Of a stretch of 64,000 bases of DNA, positions 45,569-57,200 are shown in pieces (within the stretch, counting starts at the first letter, position 1; each line of letters begins with the position of its first letter). This DNA is from Neurospora crassa OR74A. Lineage: Eukaryota; Ascomycota; Sordariomycetes; Sordariales; Sordariaceae. Under the pieces are notes generated by a model that searched no databases, was not told the origin of the DNA, and saw only the letters and a program-made list of their open reading frames with translations. Made by a program: the position numbers and the translations under genes. The stretch is taken from assembly GCF_000182925.2 (NCBI RefSeq), contig NC_026501.1, positions 1-64,000 on the forward strand, in the 5' to 3' direction.

Positions 45569-47818
45569 TCAGCTGCTATCAATCCCCTCCCTAACCTTCT
45601 CCCCCTTGACACTCTTCTCTTCTGGCGTCTGATCCCCCGGCGTCTTCCCCTCGGTGACCACCACTTCTCCAGCATGTTTGGCCTGATCAGCGTGAATGGC
45701 CTTGACGCCCTTGCCCGTGATATCCCACCATATGTACTTGCACGTCCTGATCAGCGTCTCCCGCCCTTCGTAGATGGGGAACAGACCGACACCGATAAAT
45801 GACAAGAAGATCCAGATGATGCCGACGACGACCCAACCAGTAAAGAAGGGCTTGGAGAAGATGTAGCCGGTGCCGTAGAGGGGCATGGGCCAGAGGATCA
45901 GGAGGGCTAGGGTCTGTTGTTCGTTGATTAGCAACCCGGGTGGGCAATGCAGGGAAAACAGATGAAACTTACCAAGACAGCAGTCATGGTCTTACTGATC
46001 TTACTCGCCCTCCTCAACTTTTTCTGCTCCTCCTCCATCTCCCTCTCACTTTCCTCTCTGCCCCCCGGAACCTCCTCCAGATCCACTCCGGCCTCCCCCG
46101 CCACGTCATGATCATCCCCCCTCGAAATCGCCATCATGCTCTTCCAGTCATACTTGGCCTTGCCAAAGACCAACGTCAACACAGGCACAAACACCACCGG
46201 ACTCAACAGCGCAGCAACGTTCCCCGCCAACATTGGCATGTTACTTCCCGTGCAAGCAACGCTCATCTCGCCGCACTCCTTCTTGGCCGTGACCAACCAC
46301 GCCACCAGCGCGACACAGAGTCCTAGAACAGGTGAGAGTGCAGCAGCCCATTTGTTCAGGCCGGACCAGGTCAAGACCAAGGCGGCGGGCAGGACGGCAG
46401 AAGAGATGATGACGCCCATCATGACGTACAGATAGCCCATGGAAATACCGGCGTACCACAGTCCGACGGAGAAGCTGGCGATGAAGAGGGCATAAGCGCA
46501 AACGATCACGTGCGACATGTAGATGAGTCGCTTGCCGGAGGCTTCGGGCTTGATGTACGTCCTGTATAGGTCGTAGACGATGATGGACGAGACGGCGATG
46601 AGTTGCGAAGAAGTGGCCGAAGTAACGGCCATGAAGACAATCAGAAGCGTAGCGGCCGCTCCACCCTTTCCTAGCAGGGCGACGGCCGCGTAGGGGAGGA
46701 CCAGACCAGCGCTGACATCGGCTTCGGGCATGCGGTTCGGGTAGGTAGGGAAGCGCGGGCTGCTCTCCAGAGCGAGGCCGGACAAACCCATGGTGGTGGC
46801 GGTAAGCCACGGGATGGCGAACCAGCAGAGACCGCCGAGGATGTAGCCGGGCAAAGCGTGCACGGGCGAGGCGGCGATGGCCTTGTTGTAGTACCCGTTG
46901 TCAAGGAAGACGGTGCCAAAGTTGCCGACAATGTTGATGACAAAGAAGATGGCGCCTTCGCGGGAGCGCATGGTAAGATAGGAACCCTCGTGGTTGCCGT
47001 CGACGGGATGGGCGGCGGCTGCCTTGACGAGGAGGTCGTAAACTGCGCTGGGCGAGCCGAGGACTTCGGAAGAGGCGTACGCGGAAAGGGCGAAGACGAT
47101 GATAATGATGAGGAGGATGAAAGTGTGGATCCAATCGGTGAGAATGGTGGCCTTGAGACCGCCGACCAAGGTGTAAGCCACCACGCCGACGGGAAGGAGG
47201 TAGATGGCTGCAATGGTGTGCATCCCTGTTAGGGCGTTGATAGTGGCGCTGCCTCCGACGATCAACATAAGGGAAACCAAAATGTTGGTCATCAAGCCAA
47301 AGATCATGAAAACGATATGTGGCAGGGTGCCGAAGCGGGCACGGATGACTTCGAGATAGGTATGCGCGTTGGGAGCACGGCGTTTGAGTTCGATGGCGAG
47401 GGTCGCGAAGAGGAGGATCTGGACGGTGGCACCGGAAGCGTACCACAAAGGACCCGAGACGCCATATCGATAGCAGACACCCGAGGACTGGAGGAGGGTG
47501 GCAGCCCAGGTCCAGGAGGAGACGACGGCGGACCCAACGAGACCAGACTTGACAGTGCGACCGGCCGTGTTGAACATTTCTGATGTCTGGAGCTCGCGGT
47601 TGTAGCGTTTGAGGATGAAGGTGACAAAGATCATGCCTAATAGGGTAAACATCCAGTCAGAGGGATACATAGGGCTAGAGGGACTGAGAAGGGAAGGTAG
47701 GGTTGTACTCACCAAGAGCAAACAATGCTCCCAGCCCAATGACAATGCCATAGCCGACTCCTTGGTTTAGAGCAGTGGCTGTTTCTATCTTGACGGTTGT
47801 GTCTGCACCCCCCGCCAT
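45569..47818 (-). CDS. dur3: Urea/H+ or Na+ symporter of the DUR3 type (704 aa)
   Basis: Three exons on the minus strand: 47818-47713, 47636-45973 and 45913-45569, with GTGAGT and GTAAGT donors and TAG/CAG acceptors. The splices add the N-terminal MAGGADTTVKIETATALNQG and the last membrane segments. It belongs to the sodium:solute symporter family. GYGIVIGLGALFALGMIFVTF, SGVCYRYGVSGPLWYASGA and GLMTNILVSLMLIVGGSATI are characteristic of DUR3, the high-affinity plasma-membrane urea importer (also a polyamine importer in yeast). About 15 membrane segments are visible. The length is close to yeast Dur3 (735 aa). An acidic loop (GEAGVDLEEVPGGREESERE) lies before the last helices. A cluster of GATA sites upstream fits nitrogen control. 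Confidence 0.93.
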
Positions 47819-47917
47819 TGTGTATGGTGTTTAGGGGACTTTGTTTGACAGTAGTATGAGCTTAGAAGCTTGTGACACTGGACAGACTCGACCCATGATG
47901 TCGGGATACGGCTGGAG

Positions 47918-47925
47918 ATATATAA
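47918..47925 (-). promoter_or_regulatory. TATA-like element of the urea transporter gene
   Basis: TTATATAT on the minus strand about 100 bp upstream of the ATG at 47818, in a surrounding of normal composition. Confidence 0.4.
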
Positions 47926-47956
47926 CTTGTGTCCCGCGAAAGAAATGACAAGGCGA

Positions 47957-48005
47957 GATAATCCCATGCGGTGATTATCAGAGTGTGATATCCAAAAGTC
48001 GGATA
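47957..48005. promoter_or_regulatory. Cluster of four GATA cores upstream of DUR3
   Basis: GATA cores lie at 47957-47960, 47976-47979 (reverse), 47987-47990 and 48002-48005, 140-190 bp before the urea transporter start. Neurospora NIT2 and Aspergillus AreA bind paired GATA elements to activate nitrogen-source genes, including urea uptake. The spacing of four cores within 49 bp fits this; binding itself is inferred. Confidence 0.55.
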
Positions 48006-49271
48006 AGATCTTGAATGACATCTTCCATCCACCGCGGAGTTTGGTGTATGCGGAAAAGTGTACCCCGGTCTCGCGTTCCGGTTGCGGGGTGTAACATCAA
48101 AGTCAGCCTGGACGTAATTCGTATTATGTCTTCCTTGGTGTGTATACCAAAGGCTGACAAAAGTGTTATCACTGCAAGTGATGGCGAGGAAAGGGTAGCA
48201 CAAGTCTTATCAGCAACCTTTGTAGGACACCCCGAACTCCTCCGATGTCGTTCCTCTTTGGGGTTTCATCCGGCTCTTCAAAGTTCGAACCGTTAACTTC
48301 CCCACTTCAGCCATGTGTGTCCTTAACCCTTTCTTTTTACCCCATCCATAACGCCAATGCCGAAATGGCGGTTCCAATCGCTTCGGGGGATTTCATGGGG
48401 TTCGAGTCTTTCACGGGGGGTTCCGGACATTCGTCGAGATAAGCTTCAGTTACGCTTCTGGAATCTTATCAGTTCGCCGCTTGGCACGCGGGAACTATCG
48501 AATGGTTGCACTGTCGCAACTTTGATAGAGACCGAAGCTGACCAATCAGAACTCATGACTTATGGGAATTCGAGCTTTCTTATCTCGACTGATCAACCCG
48601 ATCTGCAGGGCTTCGGATATGTATGGCGTTTCAAGCTGTGTGTAACTTGGTTGCATGGTGCCCGCGCCCAGAGACCAGCACCAGGTTTGTACCAGTTTCT
48701 GAAAGTGAAGCTTTTACCACAAGTCTTTGTCAGATACCTACCGATATGCATCCCACTGGATTCCGCTGGCTGAATTTGCCAAGATGGCCGAGATTCTCGA
48801 TTGCTCAAAAGTGCCCGGCTATTGTCTTGTTGTAAATGGATGATCAAGCTCGTCCGTGGAATGCAGATAACACTTAGGCGCTTCCCACCTCGCCATTGGA
48901 TCAAACCTTTGACATCGACAATTTCTGGATGCTCACTCGTTGGTTTTTGAGACGGTTGTTCAAGGTTGGATGGGACCCTCGGTAACCCCACAGACCCAAC
49001 GGCTTGGATCATGAAAGACATCAATCAGTATGTGATTGGAGCAGGGCTGATCAAGAATGTTTTGGGACCGGATGGGGGTGGGTATCATCCCGAGAAAGCA
49101 AAGTGACCATCAAGCAGAAGCAGACGCCTGTCATACCGCCATCGCAACGAGCAAAGCCGTCGGACGTTGAAACAAAGGATTGAACACGCAAAAGGCTCAC
49201 AAAAAGAGCAACCAATCATTGCAACACATCATCGCACAGAAAGCCAGGAACACTGCCTGCGGACCCCCATC
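48006..49271. other. Intergenic region between the DUR3 promoter and the HET gene 3' end
   Basis: Only short frames without domains. No repeat or RNA gene recognised. Confidence 0.55.
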
Positions 49272-51866
49272 TTAACCCAGTGCAACCAACACCCTCTTCT
49301 CATAAACCTGCTTCCACGCCTCCTTCTTGATTTCTGCCAGATTGACGCGGTATCTAACGTCCCTGTTATACTTGCCTGTACCCCTTCGTACCTGCATCGC
49401 CAACTTCTCAGGCTCACAGAACGGCAGGTAATTGTTGGCAATGCGGATGAACTCGCATTTACCGTCACCCTTGTCATCCTCTCCAATGTCCTGAGCCGTT
49501 GGGTCGCAAGGGTGCGTCCTCCCTACCACTTGTGCGTCATCGTCGATGATCTCTCGATAATACTTGGTGTACTCCTTCACTTGCAACGGGTTTTCTTGCA
49601 AGACTGACGGTCCCTGCACTTTGAGCTCCGAGAGTTTGAAGCGCGCTGATTCGGTCCAGAAGAAAATGAGCTGGTCGTCTGGTATGTCAAGCAGGACTTC
49701 GGGGGTCATGGAGGGCAGATTGTCATAGATGTCGTCGAGGGTGACCGTGTACTTGCTGTCGTTGATGTTGGGTATAGCCCACGAGTTGGCTCGTTCTGGG
49801 TCGTTATCAACGGAGATTCTGCGCACCGGAAACACGCGCAGTGGGTGGTTGCGCAGAACAAAACAAACCACCTTTGGGTTGAGTCCCACCTCGAGCTCGC
49901 GGTCCTGCACTTTGAGACAGATAGCTCCGGACCATCCCAGCCACGACCAAGTTGGGAAGGGAACATGTCGCTTAAAGCTGGTCATCTCCAGCGTGCTCAG
50001 TTCCTCTCTCCTCTTGAGACCTCGTCGGTAGGGCTCCCAGCACAGACAAAGCTCGAAGCGCCCGCTTGGCATGCCCCAGAGAAAGTTCTCACCAGTCATT
50101 CTGCGGACTTGCTCCACCACTGCACTGAACGCATCGAGAGCATCGCCTTGGAACTTTAGATTGCGGTTTGAGTAGTCTTGCACCAAGCGTTGGAACTTGT
50201 ACCAGACTTGTTCTTCGGGTACGTCTTCGGTGTACCACGTTCGCTCGGACGAATTGAGAATGGGGTCAGACTCTTGCAGGCCGAACCATGCCAAGGAGCC
50301 GAGTGTAGCGGTCTCGCAACAGGACTCCTCCGAGTAGTGAGACCGGGAACAGGACCAGAGGACGTGGCTCTTCATAATGACAATGGCCCGTCGGGAGAGG
50401 GCTCGTTCCTGGAGTGTCCACCCGCGCGAGGCCCAGATGGTCTTGCGGGTTGGGTGTTCATGGGACTGGTGGGTGGGAGAGAGGGCAGTGATGAGGGACA
50501 TTCCGGGGTTGTTTTGTGATGGGCCGATGACCGGGACTACCTCTTGGACTGTATCCCGGGGGGTGCGGATGCCAGGAAGACCAAAGTTGGAGTCGTCACC
50601 CGCAGCGGCCATGATAGTGAAGAGGGAGTGGGCGTAAACGTTGGCGATGTTGCCAAGTTGCATAACCTTGTCATCGTCGGAGTTCTGGATGATGCAGAGG
50701 GCATCCACCCAAAGGTATTGGAGGCCAAGTTGTTCAGTCAAGTGGATGGCGTCGGAGATGGTCTTGGACACTTTGCCAACGAGAGAGTTGGGCCGTTGGA
50801 GCTCATACTCGTTCTCGATGAGAAGGGTGAGTTTCTGAGGAGTCACACCCCAGACATAACTGAGCGAAGCAAACTTGAGGGCGGACATGTCGACGTCGTA
50901 GAGGTTGTACTTGGTGACGATACACCTTTTGTGCACGTCAATGAGACGGAAGAGAGGAATTGGTTTGCTGTGTCTGTCAGTTCATGCCCTCCAAAACACC
51001 GAAAGCGGTTACACTCACCCCAAACGCCTCATCTGTTCTACCAACTCCGGATCATCATCCTCATCTACCTCCTCACTGATCCCACAGACGTCCTTGTGGT
51101 TCTCCAAGCACTCATTGAGCCATTGTTTGATCAAGCCAATGTCAATCATCTCCGGTCTCTTTCGTCCTGCGAACCACACCGTCTCCGGGTTTTCCTCATC
51201 TCCCATCAGCACCCCTTTTTTGTCTTCAGCAGAACCCCTTGAAAAAGCAGTGTTCATAGTCTGAAAGATATCCATTGTGGAATACCAGCTTTCAATCTTT
51301 TGGGGCATACCCGGCTCATTCACATCTTCGTCTTTGTCGGCCGGCCGAAATAGCAGTCCCAACCGTCGGAGGAAGAAGCAATCCCTTTCTTTCAGTCCGC
51401 CATGCTTGTCATCATGCTCGAACCACGAGGTCCCGTCTGGCGCCGACAATCTCCCACAAAGGGCTAATGTACCCAAGACCAATGGATCCTGGACGCCCAT
51501 TTCGGTGAGGGTGGCGCGGATCTGCGGCTGCTGGTCTAGGACGGTACATAAGGCGTGGCAGAGATCGCAAGAGGCAGAAGATTTGTGGATGCGGGAAAGA
51601 AGGCCCAAAGACCATGTTGGCTCGACTCTGGCATATGGGTTGCGCTTGAAGGGGCTGAGGTCTTGGGATGCTGGGCTGCCGTTGTTCAGAGAGAGGAGAT
51701 CGGTAGTTGTGGGGTAACGGAGCAACGAGAAGTCAATCTGGGAGCAAAAGGAGCAGAGGTTGGGTTCCGTGTCGGGCGAGGGAATGCTTGTAACGGTGAC
51801 CGAGGATGTCTTGGTGGAAGACGGCCGCGCGACGTGCGAGGGGAGGGATATTGATGTTGGTGGCAT
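49272..51866 (-). CDS. HET-domain heterokaryon incompatibility protein (847 aa)
   Basis: Exons 51866-51019 and 50967-49272 on the minus strand, with a GTGAGT donor, a CTGAC branch site and a CACAG acceptor. The join gives RRLGKPIPLFRLIDVHKR. The HET domain spans about 312-480 with its three hallmark blocks: FASLSYVWG, GLQYLWVDALCIIQ and ASRGWTLQERALSRR. The N-terminal 280 residues include Cys pairs (LCSFCSQ, CDLCHALC) and are common in Sordariales HET proteins. HET proteins trigger growth arrest and cell death when genetically different hyphae fuse. No NACHT, WD or ankyrin region follows, so the trigger would need a partner. Whether this locus is polymorphic or acts in incompatibility is not visible here. 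Confidence 0.9.
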
Positions 51867-53417
51867 TGTGGGAGTTTGACGTGCTGGCGTCCAAGTTGCT
51901 TGTGTGTTTCGGCAGCGAATGTCCTGACATGAGGGGTTTTAACACCTTTTTGATGATATTTGGCTCAACGGCATTGTGACATCGGGTGTAGACGCCCTGT
52001 AACGATGTCAGCATTGGTGCGGTCCCAGGACGTTCGGGGTTGCGCACTTGAGCGGCGCGGACGAACCAGAGGGAATCCCAATACACCCTTGTATCCTCCT
52101 TGGCGTGGGGATTGCTTTTTCAGCATCTCATGCAAGGTTCCGATCCTGGGATGCAACCGAAATACTGGCTGGTTTCTGGCGGGCAATGTCGCGAGACTGA
52201 TGTGTTCTCGTCATCAAGGCCTATCTCTCAGCCTTGGGGGCCTTGAAGGAGACGGCGAGAGGTATAAGATGATGCCGACCCATCAGAGGTTTCTGTCGCT
52301 TCACGAACCCTTAGCATCGTCCCACACCACGGCAAATGGCGGATATTTTCTCTCTTGGAGGGCGAATAAGGCTGCCTGGAGGGGCCCGGCGAATCTGACC
52401 AAGATGCACCGACCATTCCCCAGCGAGTAAGCATAGCTATCCCACACCCCACATGTCACTTGCCTTGGGTCGTCAGCAGTAAGGACGTAACGGGTTCAGG
52501 GCTTCGTAAGCCACCACCACCACCAAAATCGGTTCAATCAGCATCTGGGCCAGCTGGGTTGTCTGGAGAGGTCCCTAAGGCTGTGAAGGGTCGTGCCGCA
52601 TAAGGGGTCGTGGAAGCTGCCTCTAGGTAGGTTGTTGGAAGCAGCAAGAAAACGGAGGTGCGGCTAGGTGGCTTGCAGGAGGAGGGCCGCTGGATGTAGC
52701 ACGATCAGCCCCGGAAATAATGGCTTTTCAGGCACCCATTTAAGGACTTGTCGTCTTTCTCACCTGGCATGGAACCCCAAGGAGGCACGCTTCGCTATGC
52801 TCGGTGTCAGGGCCCATGGCAATAACCATGATACAATGACTTTGTAGAGAACAAGTCAAGATGGATCATGGGCGGAACGGCGTGGATCGTGGTCGTTCAT
52901 ATCGTCGGCAATGGTTTCGTTATGTTCTCCATGCTGGGTCCAATTGCCGCGTTTACGTTGTCTTTTGTGTATGGGGTGGTTCTCTGCAGTGGTTGGGAAC
53001 ATCCGATGGCGAGGACGAGGGGTTCAGGTTACTACGAGAGGAAGACGGAGGGAGTGAGTAACAGGCTGGCAGACGGAGGACGGGATGGAGTGCAGTGGCC
53101 TCTGCACAAGCCCAGCAGCTCGAGTGCCCCTTCTCCGACAGCACAAGTCAGCGGAAGGAAGTGAAATTGGCCAATGGCGAGAAAGGACAGGAAAAGGTTG
53201 AACCATCAAGGTCCTCAATGGCCCGGAGGGGATCACGTATCTGCATCAACCCTAACCCCCTCTAATCCTGACTGACCTCTTCTCAAGATCGGGATCCCGT
53301 CGACAAGGATTGATATGCCGAGTGGACACTCTCTGAGTCTGGGCACTTTCTAGAACTGAACTCCGAATACCGGGACGGGGATCCCCGTGAGTCATTAAAA
53401 GTACCTACTGTAGTAAA
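51867..53417. other. 1.5-kb region between the HET and deformylase genes
   Basis: Divergent upstream region of two genes. Apart from the weak candidate small gene at 52868-53164, nothing is recognised. Confidence 0.5.
52868..53164 (+). CDS. Possible small membrane protein (98 aa), weak call
   Basis: A plus-strand frame whose first 45 residues are strongly hydrophobic (WIVVVHIVGNGFVMFSML, then AAFTLSFVYGVVLC), followed by a basic Ser/Gly-rich tail. It has no family match I know, and an overlapping frame of similar length exists. The only positive sign is a continuous membrane-like segment in normal-composition DNA. It may be chance. Confidence 0.2.
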   Translation: MGGTAWIVVVHIVGNGFVMFSMLGPIAAFTLSFVYGVVLCSGWEHPMARTRGSGYYERKTEGVSNRLADGGRDGVQWPLHKPSSSSAPSPTAQVSGRK

Positions 53418-53442
53418 CCCCCCCCCCCCCCCCCGCCACGTG
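53418..53442. promoter_or_regulatory. Poly-C tract with adjacent CACGTG upstream of the deformylase gene
   Basis: Seventeen consecutive C residues (53418-53434) are followed two bases later by the E-box CACGTG (53437-53442), 111 bp before the ATG. E-boxes bind bHLH factors. The C run could be prone to length change or form a G-quadruplex on the other strand. Confidence 0.5.
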
Positions 53443-53552
53443 CCAGCGAAGAGGGTTCCATATTTTACTACTTGTACGTATTTTGTTTTGACAGCTCGGC
53501 CGACTCGTCAACAACTAGAGACATCACCATTAACACAAACCACATTTCAACC

Positions 53553-54416
53553 ATGCCCGCCGCCACCACCAACGACCACATCCTCACCCTGTCATGCCCT
53601 GACAAGCCGGGCATTGTTCACGCCGTCACGGGCGTGTTCGCCCAGCAGGGCCACAACATTCTCGACCTCCAGCAATTTTCGGACCCCGTCTCGGAAAAAT
53701 TCTTCATGCGCGTGCACTTTGGCCCTACGCCCACGCCCTCGACCGAGCATCTCATCGAGCCCTTCAACAAGCTTGCGACCGACTACCAGATGGAGTACAA
53801 GATCCGCCCTGTCGCGCAAAAGACACGGGTTCTGATCATGGTGTCCAAGATCGGCCACTGCCTCAACGACCTCCTCTTCCGCGCCAAGACCGGCCAGCTC
53901 CCCATCGACATCCCCCTCATCGTGTCCAACCACCCTACCTTTGAGCCGCTGGCCCAGTCGTACGGCATCGAGTTCCACCACTTGCCCGTCACCAAGGACA
54001 CCAAGGCCCAGCAGGAGTCGCAGGTCCTCGAGCTGGCCAAGCAGCACGGCATCGAGCTGATTGTGCTTGCCCGCTACATGCAGGTTCTGTCGCCCACGCT
54101 CTGCGAGGCCATGTCGGGCCGCATCATCAACATCCACCACTCCTTCTTGCCATCGTTCAAGGGCGCCAAGCCCTATCATCAGGCGTACGAGAGGGGTGTC
54201 AAGATTATCGGTGCCACGGCGCACTTTGTCACGGCGGATTTGGACGAGGGTCCCATTATCGAGCAGAGGGTCACCAGAGTTGATCACGGTATGGGACCGG
54301 AGAGGTTGGTGGATGAGGGCTCCAACGTGGAGAGCCAGGTGTTGGCGGCGGCGGTCAAGTGGTATGCCGAGCAGAGGCTGTTCCTCAACAACGGCAAGAC
54401 CGTGGTCTTTTCTTAG
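53553..54416 (+). CDS. purU: Formyltetrahydrofolate deformylase (PurU type, 287 aa)
   Basis: Single exon, with ATG 53553 in AACCATGCCC. An N-terminal ACT domain (about 8-85: LTLSCPDKPGIVHAVTGVFA) precedes a formyl-transfer catalytic domain (about 92-285). The Asn-x-His pair IINIHHSFLPSF (N193, H195) and Asp231 in TADLDEGPI are spaced as the catalytic N106/H108/D144 of GAR transformylase. The enzyme hydrolyses 10-formyl-THF to formate and THF, balancing one-carbon units; in bacteria the ACT domain senses Met/Gly. The length matches bacterial PurU (about 280 aa). No mitochondrial presequence is obvious from this start. An upstream in-frame Met at 53472 would add an unlikely leader. Confidence 0.95.
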   Translation: MPAATTNDHILTLSCPDKPGIVHAVTGVFAQQGHNILDLQQFSDPVSEKFFMRVHFGPTPTPSTEHLIEPFNKLATDYQMEYKIRPVAQKTRVLIMVSKIGHCLNDLLFRAKTGQLPIDIPLIVSNHPTFEPLAQSYGIEFHHLPVTKDTKAQQESQVLELAKQHGIELIVLARYMQVLSPTLCEAMSGRIINIHHSFLPSFKGAKPYHQAYERGVKIIGATAHFVTADLDEGPIIEQRVTRVDHGMGPERLVDEGSNVESQVLAAAVKWYAEQRLFLNNGKTVVFS

Positions 54417-55261
54417 GCGCCTGGAAGAGGGTGCTTGAGACTGTGTTGCGTTGTACATAATAATGAATGAATACCCTTACATACAAGCGCCCCCCGGGCA
54501 TTCCAAGTGAAACTGTGAGCTTCCAGATGAAATTCCTTCAAGAGATCGGATGTTTCTTGGTTACATTGTGGACAGCAACAAGCAACTGACTGAACACCGA
54601 GGCAACGCCGAAGAAAAAAAAAATAAAAGAACAGAGCATGGAACCCCTGGAATTACAGGGCCAGAAGGGCCTGTTCCCTTCAGGCAGGCTTTGGGTTCAA
54701 TGGCGGGGCTCGCGGGGGAGGGGCATTGGCAGAGTCGGATCCAATCAGTGACATCATTACAGAAACTCCACTGGAGATCCGAACTAGGAGAAGATGGAGT
54801 TATGTGATTGGCTGTTTCCCAGGCCAATTCAAGTTTCAATCCAATTCGTCGGCATTTTTCTCCATTTTCTCTCGAGTCCAACAAAACCCGAGTTACGCAG
54901 ATGAACAACGCCCACGTAACACGACCTTGTTGTGGTCCAGCGGTGTTATCGTCGCTTGGGCCGTCTTAATTGAACCATATTTCCCCCCCTTTCGTCTCTC
55001 TCCCTCTCTCTCTCCCTCTCGGACTCGACGAGGACGCCTTTCTAATCCGACACCATCAACAATTGTAGAGATACTTACCGACATTCAATCCGATTCGTCG
55101 GCACAACCGAGTAACGAGACCAGACCGCACACCGTACCTTTCTTCGGTTGTACATATCTCGACCATACCTCGACCATAATACCCATCTGTACCTGCAGTC
55201 CACCACTGTGTCGCTTTATATCGCGCATCTCTGGTGTTGTAGTGATCGACCTCGGGACGTC
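54417..55261. other. Intergenic region and leader of the MFS gene
   Basis: It contains an A9 run near 54616 and a C/T-rich stretch (54975-55020) typical of a fungal promoter/leader. The plus frame beginning at 54726 overlaps the MFS gene in another frame and has no domain. Confidence 0.55.
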
Positions 55262-57200
55262 ATGGTCCAACCCTCTGCCGCCGCCAACACGGCCGCCGGC
55301 GCATCCTCATCCTCATCACGGCCGCAGACTCCTCGAACTCCTCGAACCCCTCGCGCTCCCCGACCACAGCGAACCACGTCTTCCGGGTCATTCCACGCTG
55401 GCGCTCCGTTTCCCCAGTTCAACAGCCCCTTCAATGACAACGGTCGAAGAACCTCGGTGGCCACGATACGTCCCATCCGCCGACAGTCCACCCACAAATA
55501 CCACACCTTCCCAACACAACCACCCAAGACGCCCTCCTCACCTCCGCGAAACGACCCGTGGAGTGCATATGCCCAACAACGACGCGACGGCGAGCATGGC
55601 CATGATGATGGAAGCATATCGGATACATCACAAGGCGAAGACGACGCTGTCACACCGCTACCGTGGAAACAGCTGGGCCTCCTGGCGCTGTTGTCCCTAG
55701 CCGAACAGACAGCCCTCAACTCCATCGGTCCATACCTTCCCACCATGGTGGCATCTTTTGACGAGATTCCTGATGGCGACGAGGGACTGTATGTCGGTCT
55801 TTTGGCCTCGGCCTTTGCTCTTGCGCAGTTGGTGACCAACCTGTTCTGGGGCTACCTCTCGGATCGCATCGGTCGTAAACCTGTCATGTTTGCAGGCTCC
55901 CTTTTACTGATGGGCTGCTTCGTGTGCTTCGGCTTCTGCAAGACATATGTCCAGCTCATCATGGTTCATGTTGCCATGGGATTGCTCAATGGAAATGCGG
56001 CCGTGGTGCCAACAGCCCTGGGAGAAGTCACGGATCGCACAAACCAGACTAGAGCCTTCACCTGGCTGCCTATCATCTACAGCCTTGGTAGCATCACCGG
56101 TCCTGCTCTCGGTGGTCTGCTGGTTGGTACCGTCGGGGCCGACAAGTACCCATTCCTTGGCCCCAACCTCATGAGCGCCGGATTCCTGCTCGTTGCCGTC
56201 CTTGTTCTCGCCATCTGGTTCCGGGAGACATTGGAGAAGGATGAGGAGGAAGACGCCAGCGACTATACTACCATGTTCAAAAAGGCTCGTACCCTTCTCG
56301 CCGGCTGTCTGGGCCGAAACAACAAGTCCAATCACCGGAATGACGAAAGCGACGCTCTCCTCGGCGAGCATGGAGATGCCACAAGCGCCAAAGACATCGC
56401 CTCGGACCAAAAGTCTGCTTTCCGCCAACTTGCCAACCGTACCACCTTGATCCTGCTGTGCACCTATCTTGTCTTCCAACTGACCAACATCTCCTACAAC
56501 TCGCTCTACCCCATCTTCGCCTCGGCACCCCCGCCCAACGGCCGTAACCTGGGACCCAGCACCATTGGTCTCAGCTTGTCTCTGGCAGGATTGGCTACCA
56601 TTGCCTTTCAGGCTTTCGTCTTCCAACCGCTCAAGGCGCGCGCGGGTAACATGGGTACTTACAGATACTCCCTTCTGGGAATGGCTATATCTATGGCGCT
56701 CATGCCTTGGATCGGCTACAAGGACCAGAAAGACACTTGGTTCGGGATTGGGTCCGGCAAAGCCTGGCTGTACAGCGAGTTGGGTGTCATTTTGTTGCTC
56801 AAGAACATTTGCGCTGTTGGCGGCTTGAGCAGTGTGATGCTTCTGGTATGATTTGTCCTTTTTATCTTCCATCTAAGCGTCTACTAACATACACTAATTG
56901 CAGATCACAAATTCTGCCCCTTCCCACGAATCCCTCGGCACACTGAACGGCATTGCCCAGACACTTTCCGCTGCTGGTCGTAGCGTCGGCCCCTTCATCT
57001 CCGGCGGGCTTTTCACCCTGACAAATCATGTCCAGCCAAAGGGAGAGGCGATTGCCTGGGGCGTATTTGCAGGTGTCGCCCTTCTTGGGTGGTTTGGCAC
57101 CTTGATGATTCGAGGACGTGAGTTGGAGAGCGCCGACTGGCAAGGCGATGAGGAGGATGAGGATCACGACGAGGAGGCCGCCCATGATTCGGACCGGTGA
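55262..57200 (+). CDS. Major facilitator superfamily transporter (626 aa)
   Basis: Exons 55262-56845 and 56904-57200, with a GTATGA donor, a CTAAT branch-like site and a TTGCAG acceptor. A 140-residue disordered Ser/Thr/Pro/Arg-rich N-terminus precedes membrane segment 1 (LGLLALLSLAEQTALNSIG). Motif A, GYLSDRIGRKP, lies after segment 2 (about 196-207). Twelve membrane segments are visible, split by a long charged central loop (about 340-405, acidic KDEEEDASDY). The C-terminal tail is Asp/Glu-rich (QGDEEDEDHDEEAAHDSD). The PYLPTMVASF and GLLNGNAAVVPTALGEVTD segments resemble the fungal YCR023C / plant ZIF-like branch of drug:H+ antiporter-like carriers. The substrate is unknown. Exon 2 supplies the last two segments. 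Confidence 0.9.

Noticed and set aside
53592-54458. 288-codon minus-strand frame opposite the deformylase gene
   Set aside because: Same antisense effect of codon bias; the plus strand has full PurU motifs.
55904-56872. 322-codon minus-strand frame opposite the MFS gene
   Set aside because: Antisense to membrane segments of the transporter; no domain or hydrophobic pattern of its own.
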